The notes under the pieces were generated by a model. The model ran no database searches and was not told the origin of the DNA. It worked only from the letters and a program-made list of their open reading frames with translations. A stretch of 64,000 nt of DNA, taken from IMG/VR virus record IMGVR_UViG_3300033571_019537, positions 18,470 through 82,469 of that record, one strand, 5' to 3'. The DNA is from a virus. Made by a program: the position numbers and the translations under genes. Shown in pieces: positions 44,582-53,365 of the stretch (positions are counted from its first letter, which is position 1; the number at the start of each line of letters is the position of its first letter).

Positions 44582-45499
44582 ATGAAATATATTCTTACCG
44601 AAAAACAATTAAAACTAATCGAAGATTTGGAGTTAAAAAGTCGTGCAAAAGACCAAGAAAAACAAAGGGAAGAATATATAAATCAGATTTTAAAAAAAGA
44701 AATTACTGATATTAATTACCAAGATTATAATATTTTAGGTGTACAAAAAAAAGATATATTAAATAAATTTACTGATTATTTAAAAGAAAAATATAAATTA
44801 GAACTAACAAAAAAAGTAATAATTTTTACTGATGAACCAAATGTTATTGATTTTAGAATCTTCTTTGAAAAAAACATTGGTAAACATGAAGTTCATTTTT
44901 ATTTTCATAATTTAAGTGGTTCAGATTTTTGGTTATTTAGGATTGATGTTGATAATCATAATCATATTGATTTTAGTTCAGAGATTCAATTTTCCAAATA
45001 TCCATTTAAAACGATTGAACAATTAATAAAATTACAGATTGAAAAATTGGAAAAGAAAGAAAATGTGAAAGAAAATTTAAACCTTAAATCTCGTGCAAAT
45101 GACCAAGAAAAACAGGCAATAGAATATTATTCAAAAAAAATAATGAATGGTGAATATGAAGATATTCCAGAAAATATTATAAGAAAATTACCAAATGAAG
45201 TTTTATCAAAATATGTAAATTATTATTCAGAATTAATTAAAAGGGATGTTAATGGTTTTTTGGAAATTGAAAATGAACATGAAATTCAAGGTGATTATAC
45301 AAATCCTATTGATATTATTTTTGATTTATTACCAAATAATATTAAACAAATTTATATTAATGGAAAATTAGAAAGAGATGATTGGTTTACCTTACTTGAA
45401 TTTAAAAATTTAACTGATGAGCAAATAAAAAAATATATAGAACATAGAAAAGTGATTAAAATAAAACAACTTTACTTAGGGATGAATTTGAATTATTAA
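44582..45499 (+). CDS. Modular protein with two SRAxxQEKQ leaders; 3' end frameshifted
   Basis: 305 aa from the ATG at 44582 (MKYILTEKQLKLIE). Leader 1 follows at once (LIEDLELKSRAKDQEKQ) and introduces an EEYI-type alpha/beta module. Leader 2 (VKENLNLKSRANDQEKQ, about residue 162) introduces helical LPNEVLSKYVNYY units. Both leaders are immediately preceded by hydrophobic-x-E (LIE, VKE). The reading frame stops after YLGMNLNY in the middle of a repeat unit; the rest of the unit is readable in another frame (see 45460-45561). An ATATTTAT element lies just upstream. Confidence 0.65.
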   Translation: MKYILTEKQLKLIEDLELKSRAKDQEKQREEYINQILKKEITDINYQDYNILGVQKKDILNKFTDYLKEKYKLELTKKVIIFTDEPNVIDFRIFFEKNIGKHEVHFYFHNLSGSDFWLFRIDVDNHNHIDFSSEIQFSKYPFKTIEQLIKLQIEKLEKKENVKENLNLKSRANDQEKQAIEYYSKKIMNGEYEDIPENIIRKLPNEVLSKYVNYYSELIKRDVNGFLEIENEHEIQGDYTNPIDIIFDLLPNNIKQIYINGKLERDDWFTLLEFKNLTDEQIKKYIEHRKVIKIKQLYLGMNLNY

Positions 45500-45561
45500 G
45501 TGAAGAAATGAAAAATTGGTATTTAAATTTTATATCGTATTATATTCAAAAAAATAAATAG
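45460..45561 (+). pseudogene. Out-of-frame C-terminal continuation of the 44582 protein
   Basis: In the -1 frame, codons from about 45469 read LLRDEFELLSEEMKNWYLNF and stop at TAG 45559-45561. This is the expected continuation of the helical repeat (compare LSDEEFDFAPDELKLKYIK in the 20948 protein). A single indel between about 45460 and 45480 explains it: a true mutation, a sequencing error, or less likely a programmed shift. Confidence 0.6.
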
Positions 45562-45590
45562 AAAACTAAGATTAAATATTGATTTAACTT

Positions 45591-46181
45591 ATGGTGGTAG
45601 AAGAATTTAGAAATAATAAAATAGGAACTGATAATATTGTTATAGATGGTAAAAATTATTTATCATTTGATGATATTGATTTATTAATGGATTTAAATAA
45701 AAATTTTTATGATAGTCAAAAAAATTATAAACTTTTAAATAATGATACTTTAATAAAAAAAATAGAAAGTTACATAAAAAATGGTAAATTAAATAATGAT
45801 TATAAATTTTTAATAGATTTTATAAAACAAATAAATATGAAAGAAAACGTAATAAAAAAAGGTGATTTCATCAAATTGGTGGAATCAGAATTGGGTGAGG
45901 CAACAACCACAGATTCAACTGGGAGTTATGAAACACCTAAGGCATGGGCAAAATCAATGTCCAAGAAAGATTGGAGACATCAAAGTAAAACCACATTTCC
46001 TGGAGGAAAATTTGTTAAGGTTAAAGAAAAATGTAAAAAATTCCCTTATTGCAATCAAGGAGATATAAACGCACTTGAATTGTGGGAAGATGAAGAATTA
46101 GTTAAAGAATCAATAAAAGAATTGAGTAAAGAAATGAATATTTCTGAAAATCTGATTAGAAGTATTATTTATGGAAACTAA
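45591..46181 (+). CDS. Modular protein with TTTDSTGSY / CNQGD module
   Basis: 196 aa. The N-terminal 80 residues are helical. After NMKE-NVIKKGD and ELGE-ATTTDSTGSYETP comes a module with KAWAKSMSKKDWRHQ, a GGKFVKVKEKCKKFPYCNQGD Cys-containing segment (shown in part), and INALELWE. The same junction motif (LNE-TTTDASGSF) occurs in the 53366 protein. Modules like this recur in large T4-like phages of marine bacteria, with unknown role. Its stop overlaps the next start by 11 nt. Confidence 0.6.
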   Translation: MVVEEFRNNKIGTDNIVIDGKNYLSFDDIDLLMDLNKNFYDSQKNYKLLNNDTLIKKIESYIKNGKLNNDYKFLIDFIKQINMKENVIKKGDFIKLVESELGEATTTDSTGSYETPKAWAKSMSKKDWRHQSKTTFPGGKFVKVKEKCKKFPYCNQGDINALELWEDEELVKESIKELSKEMNISENLIRSIIYGN

Positions 46182-47079
46182 AGAAATATTAAAAGAAATT
46201 TATAATATTTTTGAATCAATCGGTAAAGTTAATAAATTAGATGAATTTACTAATCAATTAACAGAATTAACAATTAATAATAAATTTGGTTTTATTCTTC
46301 ATAAAGGTAACTATGACTTTAAAGATTTACCAATTAATAGTATTGTTATAAAAACAAATAATGATTTAAATAAAACAACTGCAAGAATTAATTTAAATCC
46401 TTTTATTGATGATATTGGTGATGTTAAATACAATTTAAATATTGAACTTTGGTTTAATCATAATAATCCTGATAAAGAAACAATTAGATTTATATTTTCA
46501 CATGAATTACATCATTTCTGGGATGATTATATTAGATTTAATAAGGAAACCAAAACTAAAAATTTAGTTAAAGTAAAAAATCTTTTAAATTTTGAATATA
46601 GATTTATTGAAAATCCTATTATAAAAAATTTTTTAAGATTATTTTATTTATCACTCGATGAAGAAATAAATGCAAGGGTACAAGAATTTCATTATCAATT
46701 AAAAAATAAAACTAAAGAAGAAGTTATAGAATTTACAAAACAATCACAGATTTATGAAGATTCATTTTATTTAATGAATTATAACATAAATCAATTGGAT
46801 GAATTAAGTGATGAAGAAAAGGAAAAATTTTTAATTTCCTTTAATAGTGGTTTTAAAATAACTAAAATGAATTTTAATTTTAAAGATTTTAATGAATTAA
46901 AAAAATATATTGATAAAAAATTTAAGGAAAAAGGAGAAAAATTACATAAAAAAATTCTTAAAGTTGCAGGTTATTCTGTTGGTTTAAAGGAAGGTGATTT
47001 AATTTTTTATGTTGATGAATTTTTGGATGAAAGAATAGTGATGAATGAATCACCATATATTTATTTTAATACATTATGA
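46171..47079 (+). CDS. Zincin-like metallopeptidase candidate
   Basis: 302 aa. A canonical HExxH (FIFSHELHHFWDDYI, about residues 109-123) with a downstream DEEINARVQEF segment that supplies a possible third zinc ligand (E). The rest is helical. It could be a virion or host-directed protease; the prohead protease of T4 is a serine enzyme and not of this type. Overlaps both neighbours. Confidence 0.65.
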   Translation: METKEILKEIYNIFESIGKVNKLDEFTNQLTELTINNKFGFILHKGNYDFKDLPINSIVIKTNNDLNKTTARINLNPFIDDIGDVKYNLNIELWFNHNNPDKETIRFIFSHELHHFWDDYIRFNKETKTKNLVKVKNLLNFEYRFIENPIIKNFLRLFYLSLDEEINARVQEFHYQLKNKTKEEVIEFTKQSQIYEDSFYLMNYNINQLDELSDEEKEKFLISFNSGFKITKMNFNFKDFNELKKYIDKKFKEKGEKLHKKILKVAGYSVGLKEGDLIFYVDEFLDERIVMNESPYIYFNTL

Positions 47080-47738
47080 AAAACGAAATTATTAAATTGG
47101 TTAGAGAAATTTTAAACGAAGAAATTTTTGACACCCCATTTACAAATGTTAAAAAAATTGATGACCAATTCTATCAAATAAATGAAGAAGGTGTTATTGT
47201 TGATTTTCGTTTCAAAATCAGATTTGATGTAGAAAATTTAATTAAAGTTAAAAAAGAAGAAATAGATATTTTTTGGGAAGTTTATTGGTTGTGGAATAAA
47301 GAAATGAAAGAAGAATTAAAAACTCCTAAAAATTGGGGTAGAGTAATTGCAACATCTTATAAAATAATAAACGAATTTATTGAAGATTATCAACCAAAAG
47401 TAATTCATTTTGGTAGGCAAACTGATGGAAATAAAAAAATTTATTCAAATCCAAATTTTATTGATAAAGTAAGAACGATTTTTGGTGATAAATATATTTT
47501 CATATCCGATGATGAAAAAGAAAATTTTTTCTTAGTTCAAAAAGAACTATCAACAATTTATGAAACTGCAATCAAAAAAAGAATACAATTTTTAAATGAA
47601 TCTTTTGATGTTGCAAAACAAAGAGTTCTACATCCAAATATCAATGACCTAAAAGGAATTGTTAAAAACGATTTCATAAAAGAAGAAGAAAAAAGAAAAC
47701 AATATAAATTAACATATATTTATTATAAAAACAAATAA
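47076..47738 (+). CDS. Phage protein with the recurrent IIxxFI domain
   Basis: 220 aa. The N terminus KLVREILNEEIFDTPF and the body (TSYKIINEFIEDYQPKVIHF, then RQTDGNKKIYSN) are paralogous to the 51987 protein (LNEELFDSPL; APKIINDFIKTNNPTMLKY; HQTDGNDKIYSN). The same domain appears twice in the 28823 protein and once in the 9666 protein. A hydrophobic-x-E triplet (ILNE) lies at the junction before the domain. Function unknown. Confidence 0.65.
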   Translation: MKNEIIKLVREILNEEIFDTPFTNVKKIDDQFYQINEEGVIVDFRFKIRFDVENLIKVKKEEIDIFWEVYWLWNKEMKEELKTPKNWGRVIATSYKIINEFIEDYQPKVIHFGRQTDGNKKIYSNPNFIDKVRTIFGDKYIFISDDEKENFFLVQKELSTIYETAIKKRIQFLNESFDVAKQRVLHPNINDLKGIVKNDFIKEEEKRKQYKLTYIYYKNK

Positions 47739-47740
47739 AA

Positions 47741-50548
47741 ATGTCAGACAACCTTAAAGTGCATATCCTAACACAATTGGATAAATTAAAAAAACAAAAT
47801 AAGGAAACCGAAGATAAAGAGGTTAAAGATTTAATGAAAGATGTTGAAAAATCAACCAAAACAAATACTGATGTTAAATTCAAACCTGTAAAGAAAGATT
47901 TATCAAAAAAACAAGAAGAAGAAGTTGATGTCTTTAATAGAGGTTTTGGTATGGAAGATTTAAAATATGATTCTGAACCAGATGAATTATTCAAAAAAAG
48001 AATGGAAAAAAACATGGATGATAAGGGAGATTTTTCTGATGGTGTTGGAAAAGGAATGTTGGACAGAGCAAAGAAAAGAAGGGAATATATGGATAGTGGT
48101 GCAGGAAACAGATTTAATGTAACACTTAAAGATAAAGAAAAAGTTAATTACACAAAAAAGAAATTTGGATTAAAAGAATCCGAAAATTCAAAAATTAATG
48201 ACCTTACTTCTGAAATGGAAGATTTTTTAGATAATTATAAAAAAACTATATATGCAGAAGATTATTCATTAAATCCAGTTGACCAAACAATTTATTTTTA
48301 TGATGGAATTGGTAAAAAAATAAATAATAAAACTATTACAGTAAGTGAATTAATTAAAAAGATGAATAATATTAATGAATCAGAAGAAGTATCAAATCCA
48401 AATTACACTCACTATGCAGTTGATAAGAATACAAATAAAATTATTACTGGTTGGGATTATTCAGATATTGATAAAGATGAATTAAATAGTTTCAAAAAAG
48501 ATTATTTTACTGTTGATATTAAAGATATGGGTTTTAATCCAAAGGAAACAAAAATTCTAACCAAAGGTGCATTATTGAAACAAGGATTAAATCCTCAAAA
48601 ATTAAGTGATTGGTTAAATATGGGTGAAAGTAATGAAGTTTCTGATGAAGATTTATCTGCAAGTTCTGAATATTTTGATGGTTTAAAAGAAGGATTAAGT
48701 TTTGGGAATGAGCAAAAAATTAGAACAAAACATATTTTATATTCACCAGAAATAGACTCTTGGGAAGAAGAATTATTAGATTTACGTCAAGAAACTAATA
48801 AAATATGTAATTGTTTTCTACATAGAGAAAATAGTGTTATGTGTCAACTTTGGATATTACCAAATAATCGAAACAAAACAATTTTTGTTAAAAAAAATAA
48901 AGTTAATTTTACAATAGATGATAATGGAAATGAAATAAAAAAAGAAAATATAACTAATGTTAAAGAATATTTAAAAAATTTATGTAAGAATCAACTAAAA
49001 GAATCCTTCACCCCCATGAGAACTGTGAAAGTTAATTTTGAAAATGGTGATTCTATAACAACATCAATTAATGGAACTAATGAAGAAATAAAAAATTATT
49101 ATAAAGTTGGTAGAAAATTTAATATTGGTAATGGTGAAAAAGATAATATGCAAACAGTAAAAAATATTGAATTTTTGGATTCAATTGAGGAAAATCATGA
49201 AGATACTTTACTTGGATTGGAAACTGATGATGAAGGTAATATGATTATGAATCAATTAACAAGTGCAAGTAATGCAATTGATACAATAAAAGATGAAATA
49301 AAAACTGGTGATGAACAATTTCCTGCATGGATTCAATCAAAAGTAAGTGTTGGAACTAACGAACTTGATGTGGTTGCAGACCATATATCAGGTGATGAAA
49401 TAAATAAATTAGAAAAACAAGAAAATATGGAACAAAAAATTGATGAAACAGTTGTGGATACCACAATGGATAGATTGGAAAATCTTAAAAATATAATTGG
49501 TGAAGAAGAATTAATGGATAATATTGTTAGAAAAATGGATGAACAAACTCTTAACACTATTCTTAATCAAATTGAAAGGGATTTCGATATTACTCATGAT
49601 GCAAATTATGAAGAATTGGATATGGTTGAAAATACAGATAAAGTTGGTCAGGAAGATTCTGACATTAATAATGATGGTGAGGTAGATTCACAAGATGAAT
49701 ACCTTAAAAATCGTAGAGAAAAAATTTCACAAAATATGAAAGAAAATAAAGAATACAGATTAAAAACATCTGTTACATTAAATGAATCAAGTATAATGGA
49801 TATTTTACCAGAAAAATATAGAGTTGAAGGAAATAGAATTTCTTTAACAAATGGTGAACAAACACTTAAATTTATTTGGGAAAATAACAAACCAAAATTT
49901 GTTGATGAAAAAACTGAACTTTATGAATCAGTTAAAAAATCTGATGAATTCAATTTAATGAAAAAATTATGGTCATTTGATTCAAGAGAATTGCATCAAA
50001 AAAATAGATTGGATGAAAATAATAAAGTTAAAGAAATGATAATGGAAAGTAAATTCACTATACCATCAAAATTTAAAACTAAAGTTGGTAAACAAATTTT
50101 TAAAAGTAAAGAAGGAGTTTCTTATATGTTAGAAGAAAATTCAATTTTAAATATTACTAATGATTATACAGAAATACAAAATATTAAAAAATTAGAAGGT
50201 AAAAAGAATAAACATATTGTTGATGTTTATGAATATGGAAAAATAGATAATGACACAATATGGAATACTATGGAATTTCTTAGAAAAGATTCTGAATTAA
50301 GTAATGATGTTAAAGAACTTGTTAAAAAAATAGAAAAATTTTATGATGAAAAATTTAATTTCCAACTCTTAGATTCTAAGGAAAATAAATTTGAAAAAAC
50401 ATTAGATGATAATTTAAAAAATATTTATAATCAATTAATTGAGTGTAATAAAGAATTTAAAAAATTGGATTTAATTATAAGTAATTTTGATATATCTAAT
50501 GTTGGTTATAAAACTAATGGTAAAATAGGCATATATAATGTCAAATAA
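47741..50548 (+). CDS. 935-residue modular protein ending in a pseudokinase
   Basis: N-terminal 150 residues: charged, helical, scaffold-like. Then modules separated by hydrophobic-x-E: GLKE-SENSK; INE-SEEVSNPNYTHYAV with ITGWDYSDID; LKE-GLSFGNE; LKE-SFTPMRTVKVNFENGD with YYKVGRKFNIGNGEKDN; a Ca-binding-like DINNDGEVDSQDEYL; LNE-SSIMDILPEKY; and a C-terminal kinase-like domain with SILNITNDYTEIQN, KHIVDVYEYG and NFDISNVGY...GIYNVK. In that domain the usual ATP-binding Lys and the Mg-binding Asp appear as Asn. I infer a virion-packaged polyprotein with an inactive kinase fold. Confidence 0.6.
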   Translation: MSDNLKVHILTQLDKLKKQNKETEDKEVKDLMKDVEKSTKTNTDVKFKPVKKDLSKKQEEEVDVFNRGFGMEDLKYDSEPDELFKKRMEKNMDDKGDFSDGVGKGMLDRAKKRREYMDSGAGNRFNVTLKDKEKVNYTKKKFGLKESENSKINDLTSEMEDFLDNYKKTIYAEDYSLNPVDQTIYFYDGIGKKINNKTITVSELIKKMNNINESEEVSNPNYTHYAVDKNTNKIITGWDYSDIDKDELNSFKKDYFTVDIKDMGFNPKETKILTKGALLKQGLNPQKLSDWLNMGESNEVSDEDLSASSEYFDGLKEGLSFGNEQKIRTKHILYSPEIDSWEEELLDLRQETNKICNCFLHRENSVMCQLWILPNNRNKTIFVKKNKVNFTIDDNGNEIKKENITNVKEYLKNLCKNQLKESFTPMRTVKVNFENGDSITTSINGTNEEIKNYYKVGRKFNIGNGEKDNMQTVKNIEFLDSIEENHEDTLLGLETDDEGNMIMNQLTSASNAIDTIKDEIKTGDEQFPAWIQSKVSVGTNELDVVADHISGDEINKLEKQENMEQKIDETVVDTTMDRLENLKNIIGEEELMDNIVRKMDEQTLNTILNQIERDFDITHDANYEELDMVENTDKVGQEDSDINNDGEVDSQDEYLKNRREKISQNMKENKEYRLKTSVTLNESSIMDILPEKYRVEGNRISLTNGEQTLKFIWENNKPKFVDEKTELYESVKKSDEFNLMKKLWSFDSRELHQKNRLDENNKVKEMIMESKFTIPSKFKTKVGKQIFKSKEGVSYMLEENSILNITNDYTEIQNIKKLEGKKNKHIVDVYEYGKIDNDTIWNTMEFLRKDSELSNDVKELVKKIEKFYDEKFNFQLLDSKENKFEKTLDDNLKNIYNQLIECNKEFKKLDLIISNFDISNVGYKTNGKIGIYNVK

Positions 50549-51041
50549 TGATTTAATTAAATTAATGTCTGATACCTATGAATTTTCTGAATGTGAATTA
50601 AGTAGTTTACAAAAAAATGACTTAAATAATATAAGAAAATTCATAGGTAATACTTATTCAATGATAAGTAATTTTGTATTTATAGATTTTCATAATAATT
50701 TTACTTATGAAAGTTTTGAAGATATGAAAAACGATTTCAATAATGGTATATTGAAAATATCAACAAAATATAACTTTTCACCTGTACTTGGTGATGTTTA
50801 TAATCTTTTATTTAGAGCATCTCATGATTATTTTCATTTATTATTAAATGAACCATTTTCTTTTGATGGGGAATTAAAAGTATATAAGTTTACTTGCAAT
50901 TTAACGAATAATCAATTAATACATAAAGTTTTACGTTCTGAAATACTTTATCAATCATGTTATTCATCATTACATAATGGGGAATTTATAATGCCACAAA
51001 AATTAATTTTAAAAGATTTTCATAAAGATTTTAAAATTTAA
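50538..51041 (+). CDS. HDYFH-family phage protein (smaller paralogue)
   Basis: 167 aa. FRASHDYFHLLLNEPFSFDGE followed by LKVYKFTCN matches the pattern of the 11760 protein (the motif is shown in part). Start lies 11 nt inside the previous gene. Uncharacterised; the H, D, H and E residues could bind metal. Confidence 0.6.
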   Translation: MSNNDLIKLMSDTYEFSECELSSLQKNDLNNIRKFIGNTYSMISNFVFIDFHNNFTYESFEDMKNDFNNGILKISTKYNFSPVLGDVYNLLFRASHDYFHLLLNEPFSFDGELKVYKFTCNLTNNQLIHKVLRSEILYQSCYSSLHNGEFIMPQKLILKDFHKDFKI

Positions 51042-51064
51042 ATTTATTTGTTATATTTTAAATT

Positions 51065-52009
51065 ATGTTTGAAATAATTGAGTATAAAAGCAACGCACAT
51101 CCAGACACTATATGTGATATAGTTTGTGATGATTTAACAAATACCTTAGATTATTATTATAAAACTAAATATGGTCATATAAAACACTATAATATTGATA
51201 AATCTTTACTTTGTGCTGGTGATATAAATATTTATTTTGGTGGTGGTGAAATAATTAAAGAACCTGAATTTATTTTAGGTGGGCAAATATCTTTTTTAGA
51301 TGATGAATTAAAAAACATATTAAATGAAAGAATAAATAAAAAAATAAAAGAACTTGTACCAAATTTACCTAATATTAATATTTTGATAAAATCAAATAAT
51401 GTGTCTTATTCATTAAATAAAATTTCTGAAAATGAAATAATTTTAGCGAATGATACAAGTTTTGGTGTTGGTTATTATCCTTATTCTAAGAATGAAAATT
51501 TTGTTTTTGAAATTTCAGAAAAAATTAAAGATTTAATAAAGGTATTACCAATTGGTGAATTATATAAAATAATGCTAACACCAAACTCAATTACAATATG
51601 TTCACCAATATATTCAAAATTTTGTAAAAATAAAAATGAATATGATTTAATAAAAAAAGATTTTATTAATAAATTAAATATTGGAAATGTCTTATTTAAT
51701 ACGTCAGATATTCCTTTTTTAACTCTTTGTGGGTCATCAATCGAAAACGGTGATGATGGACAAGTTGGTAGAGGAAATAGATATAATGGTTTAATAACAC
51801 CAAATAGACCTATGACTATTGAAGCATTTCATGGTAAGAATAATAGAAATCATGTTGGTAAGTTATATCAAAAACTTGCATTTGAAAAGGCAAAAGAAAT
51901 TTATGAAAAAACAAATGAATATACAGAAGTTTTTATTGTATCTAAAATAGGTAAACCAATAGATGAATATGAAATATTTATAAATAATGAAAGAACAAAA
52001 AATTTATAA
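51065..52009 (+). CDS. S-adenosylmethionine synthetase, archaeal type
   Basis: 314 aa. The archaeal-type MAT signature is unmistakable: N-terminal HPDTICDIVCD (H12, P13, D14), then GGQISF, and near the C terminus GDDGQVGRGNRYNGLITPNR followed by MTIEAFHGKNNRNHVGKLY. The family usually has about 400 residues, so some internal loops are shortened, but the catalytic segments are kept. It makes AdoMet from methionine and ATP, the cofactor of the methyltransferase at 7730. Its 3' end overlaps the next gene by 23 nt. Bacteria normally use a different MAT family, so this gene was not taken from a typical host metK. Confidence 0.85.
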   Translation: MFEIIEYKSNAHPDTICDIVCDDLTNTLDYYYKTKYGHIKHYNIDKSLLCAGDINIYFGGGEIIKEPEFILGGQISFLDDELKNILNERINKKIKELVPNLPNINILIKSNNVSYSLNKISENEIILANDTSFGVGYYPYSKNENFVFEISEKIKDLIKVLPIGELYKIMLTPNSITICSPIYSKFCKNKNEYDLIKKDFINKLNIGNVLFNTSDIPFLTLCGSSIENGDDGQVGRGNRYNGLITPNRPMTIEAFHGKNNRNHVGKLYQKLAFEKAKEIYEKTNEYTEVFIVSKIGKPIDEYEIFINNERTKNL

Positions 52010-52673
52010 TCAATTATTAAAAGAATTTAAAAGATATAATGTTTTAAATGAAGAATTATTTGATTCACCTTTGAATAATATTAAAAAAATTTCAGATACA
52101 GAATATATTATTAATGAAGATGGGATAAAAGTTAAATTTTATTTTCGTAGAGAAAATGACATTCATTTTTATTTTAATTATTTCTTAGAAGGTAAAATAC
52201 CTGATTTTTATTTTGACATACATTGGGGTTGGTTAAAAGATATGAATAATGATTTAAAAACATCTAAATCTTGGTTAAAAGTAACTGCAACTGCACCAAA
52301 AATAATTAATGATTTTATTAAAACAAATAACCCAACAATGTTAAAATACTCACATCAAACTGATGGAAATGATAAAATTTATAGTAATGAAAGATTTTCT
52401 GAAATAATTAAAACAATTTTTAGTGATAAATATGATATGTTTAATGTAGAAAATCCTAAATCATATATTTTTATTCGTAAAGATATTTCTAATCGTTATG
52501 GTAGTTCAATCAAAAAATTACACATAAATGGTGATATGACTTTAGAAGATGCACATGAATATTGGACAAATCCAGAAAAAAGATTAATGGAGGGAAAAAT
52601 GAAAGGTATTGTTAAAAATGATTATAAAAGAAATAAAATAAAAAGAATATATTATAAAATACATTTTCTTTAA
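51987..52673 (+). CDS. Paralogue of the 47076 protein (recurrent IIxxFI domain)
   Basis: 228 aa. VLNE-ELFDSPLNNIKKIS, then APKIINDFIKTNNP, HQTDGNDKIYSNERF and a C-terminal MKGIVKNDYKRNK that matches LKGIVKNDFIKEE in the 47076 protein. The two genes are a duplicated pair flanking the polyprotein, HDYFH and AdoMet synthetase genes. Function unknown. Confidence 0.65.
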   Translation: MKEQKIYNQLLKEFKRYNVLNEELFDSPLNNIKKISDTEYIINEDGIKVKFYFRRENDIHFYFNYFLEGKIPDFYFDIHWGWLKDMNNDLKTSKSWLKVTATAPKIINDFIKTNNPTMLKYSHQTDGNDKIYSNERFSEIIKTIFSDKYDMFNVENPKSYIFIRKDISNRYGSSIKKLHINGDMTLEDAHEYWTNPEKRLMEGKMKGIVKNDYKRNKIKRIYYKIHFL

Positions 52674-52708
52674 TTTCCAAAAATCTTTATTATATTATCA
52701 TTAATATT

Positions 52709-52716
52709 TATAAATA
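52709..52716 (+). promoter_or_regulatory. Candidate T4-like late promoter
   Basis: TATAAATA within AATATTTATAAATAAAG, 3 nt before the ATG at 52720. Same motif family as at 17439 and 28805. The short distance to the start codon would give a nearly leaderless mRNA, so this copy is the least convincing. Confidence 0.3.
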
Positions 52717-52719
52717 AAG

Positions 52720-53175
52720 ATGAAAAACCTAATGGAATTTTATAATGCAACCCATCCACTAAAAGAAGAACAAATTCTTTCACTTTATAAAAATTTTAAT
52801 TTGAAGTGTGAAAGAATTGAAATTTTATCAGATTTTACTGATTCTTTATTAAAATTATTGGATGAAACTTTTTTGGGTAAAGATGTAATGAATTCAAATG
52901 AAATTTTCAAAGGTCATTTTAAATGGTGTTGGAATAAAGTTTGCAAACAATTTGAAAAAGAAAAAATAACAATACTTGGGGTTAATTCAGATTTATTCAA
53001 TTATTTTTGGTATGAAATTTATGAAAGATTTTATATTAATGATAAAAAAGAAATGGATTTTGATTTGGAAAGAAAAAATTATAAAAAATTATTTTCTTTG
53101 GGAAAAGATACTAGCAGAAATGATATTGACAAAATTGTTGAATTATATAATATGTTTAATAAAATTTTGAAATGA
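52720..53175 (+). CDS. Helical hypothetical protein
   Basis: 151 aa, helical, with ILSLYKNFNLKCERIEIL and a Trp-rich middle (FKWCWNKVCKQF). No family recognised. Stop overlaps the next start (ATGA). Confidence 0.6.
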   Translation: MKNLMEFYNATHPLKEEQILSLYKNFNLKCERIEILSDFTDSLLKLLDETFLGKDVMNSNEIFKGHFKWCWNKVCKQFEKEKITILGVNSDLFNYFWYEIYERFYINDKKEMDFDLERKNYKKLFSLGKDTSRNDIDKIVELYNMFNKILK

Positions 53176-53333
53176 GTAACCTTTATGAATTAAATAAAAA
53201 ACAATTAATACAAGAAATGTTGATTGATGAAGGTTTAATTAAAACCAATGATATTCAATTAACTGTTAATTCATTAAGAATGTGGACAAGAGGTAAAAAT
53301 AACCAACCAGTGGTATTAGTACCACAAAGATAA
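53172..53333 (+). CDS. Small hypothetical protein
   Basis: 53 aa starting at an ATGA overlap. LNKKQLIQEMLIDEGLI followed by LTVNSLRMWTRGKN looks like a compact helical DNA-binding-size protein. No family recognised. Convergent with the 53366 gene. Confidence 0.6.
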   Translation: MSNLYELNKKQLIQEMLIDEGLIKTNDIQLTVNSLRMWTRGKNNQPVVLVPQR

Positions 53334-53365
53334 ATTTCTATAATTTATTATACTCTTCAAATTAA

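Noticed and set aside
46171-47079. HExxH protein as the prohead protease that would cut the hydrophobic-x-E sites
   Set aside because: T4-type prohead proteases are serine enzymes of another fold; a zinc protease with this motif is not the expected enzyme, though it cannot be excluded.
47674-48015. Antisense frame of 113 codons with hydrophobic content
   Set aside because: It lies opposite the well-supported 47741 gene, is Ser/Phe-rich as expected for the complement of Lys/Glu/Asp-rich coding DNA, and has no start context.
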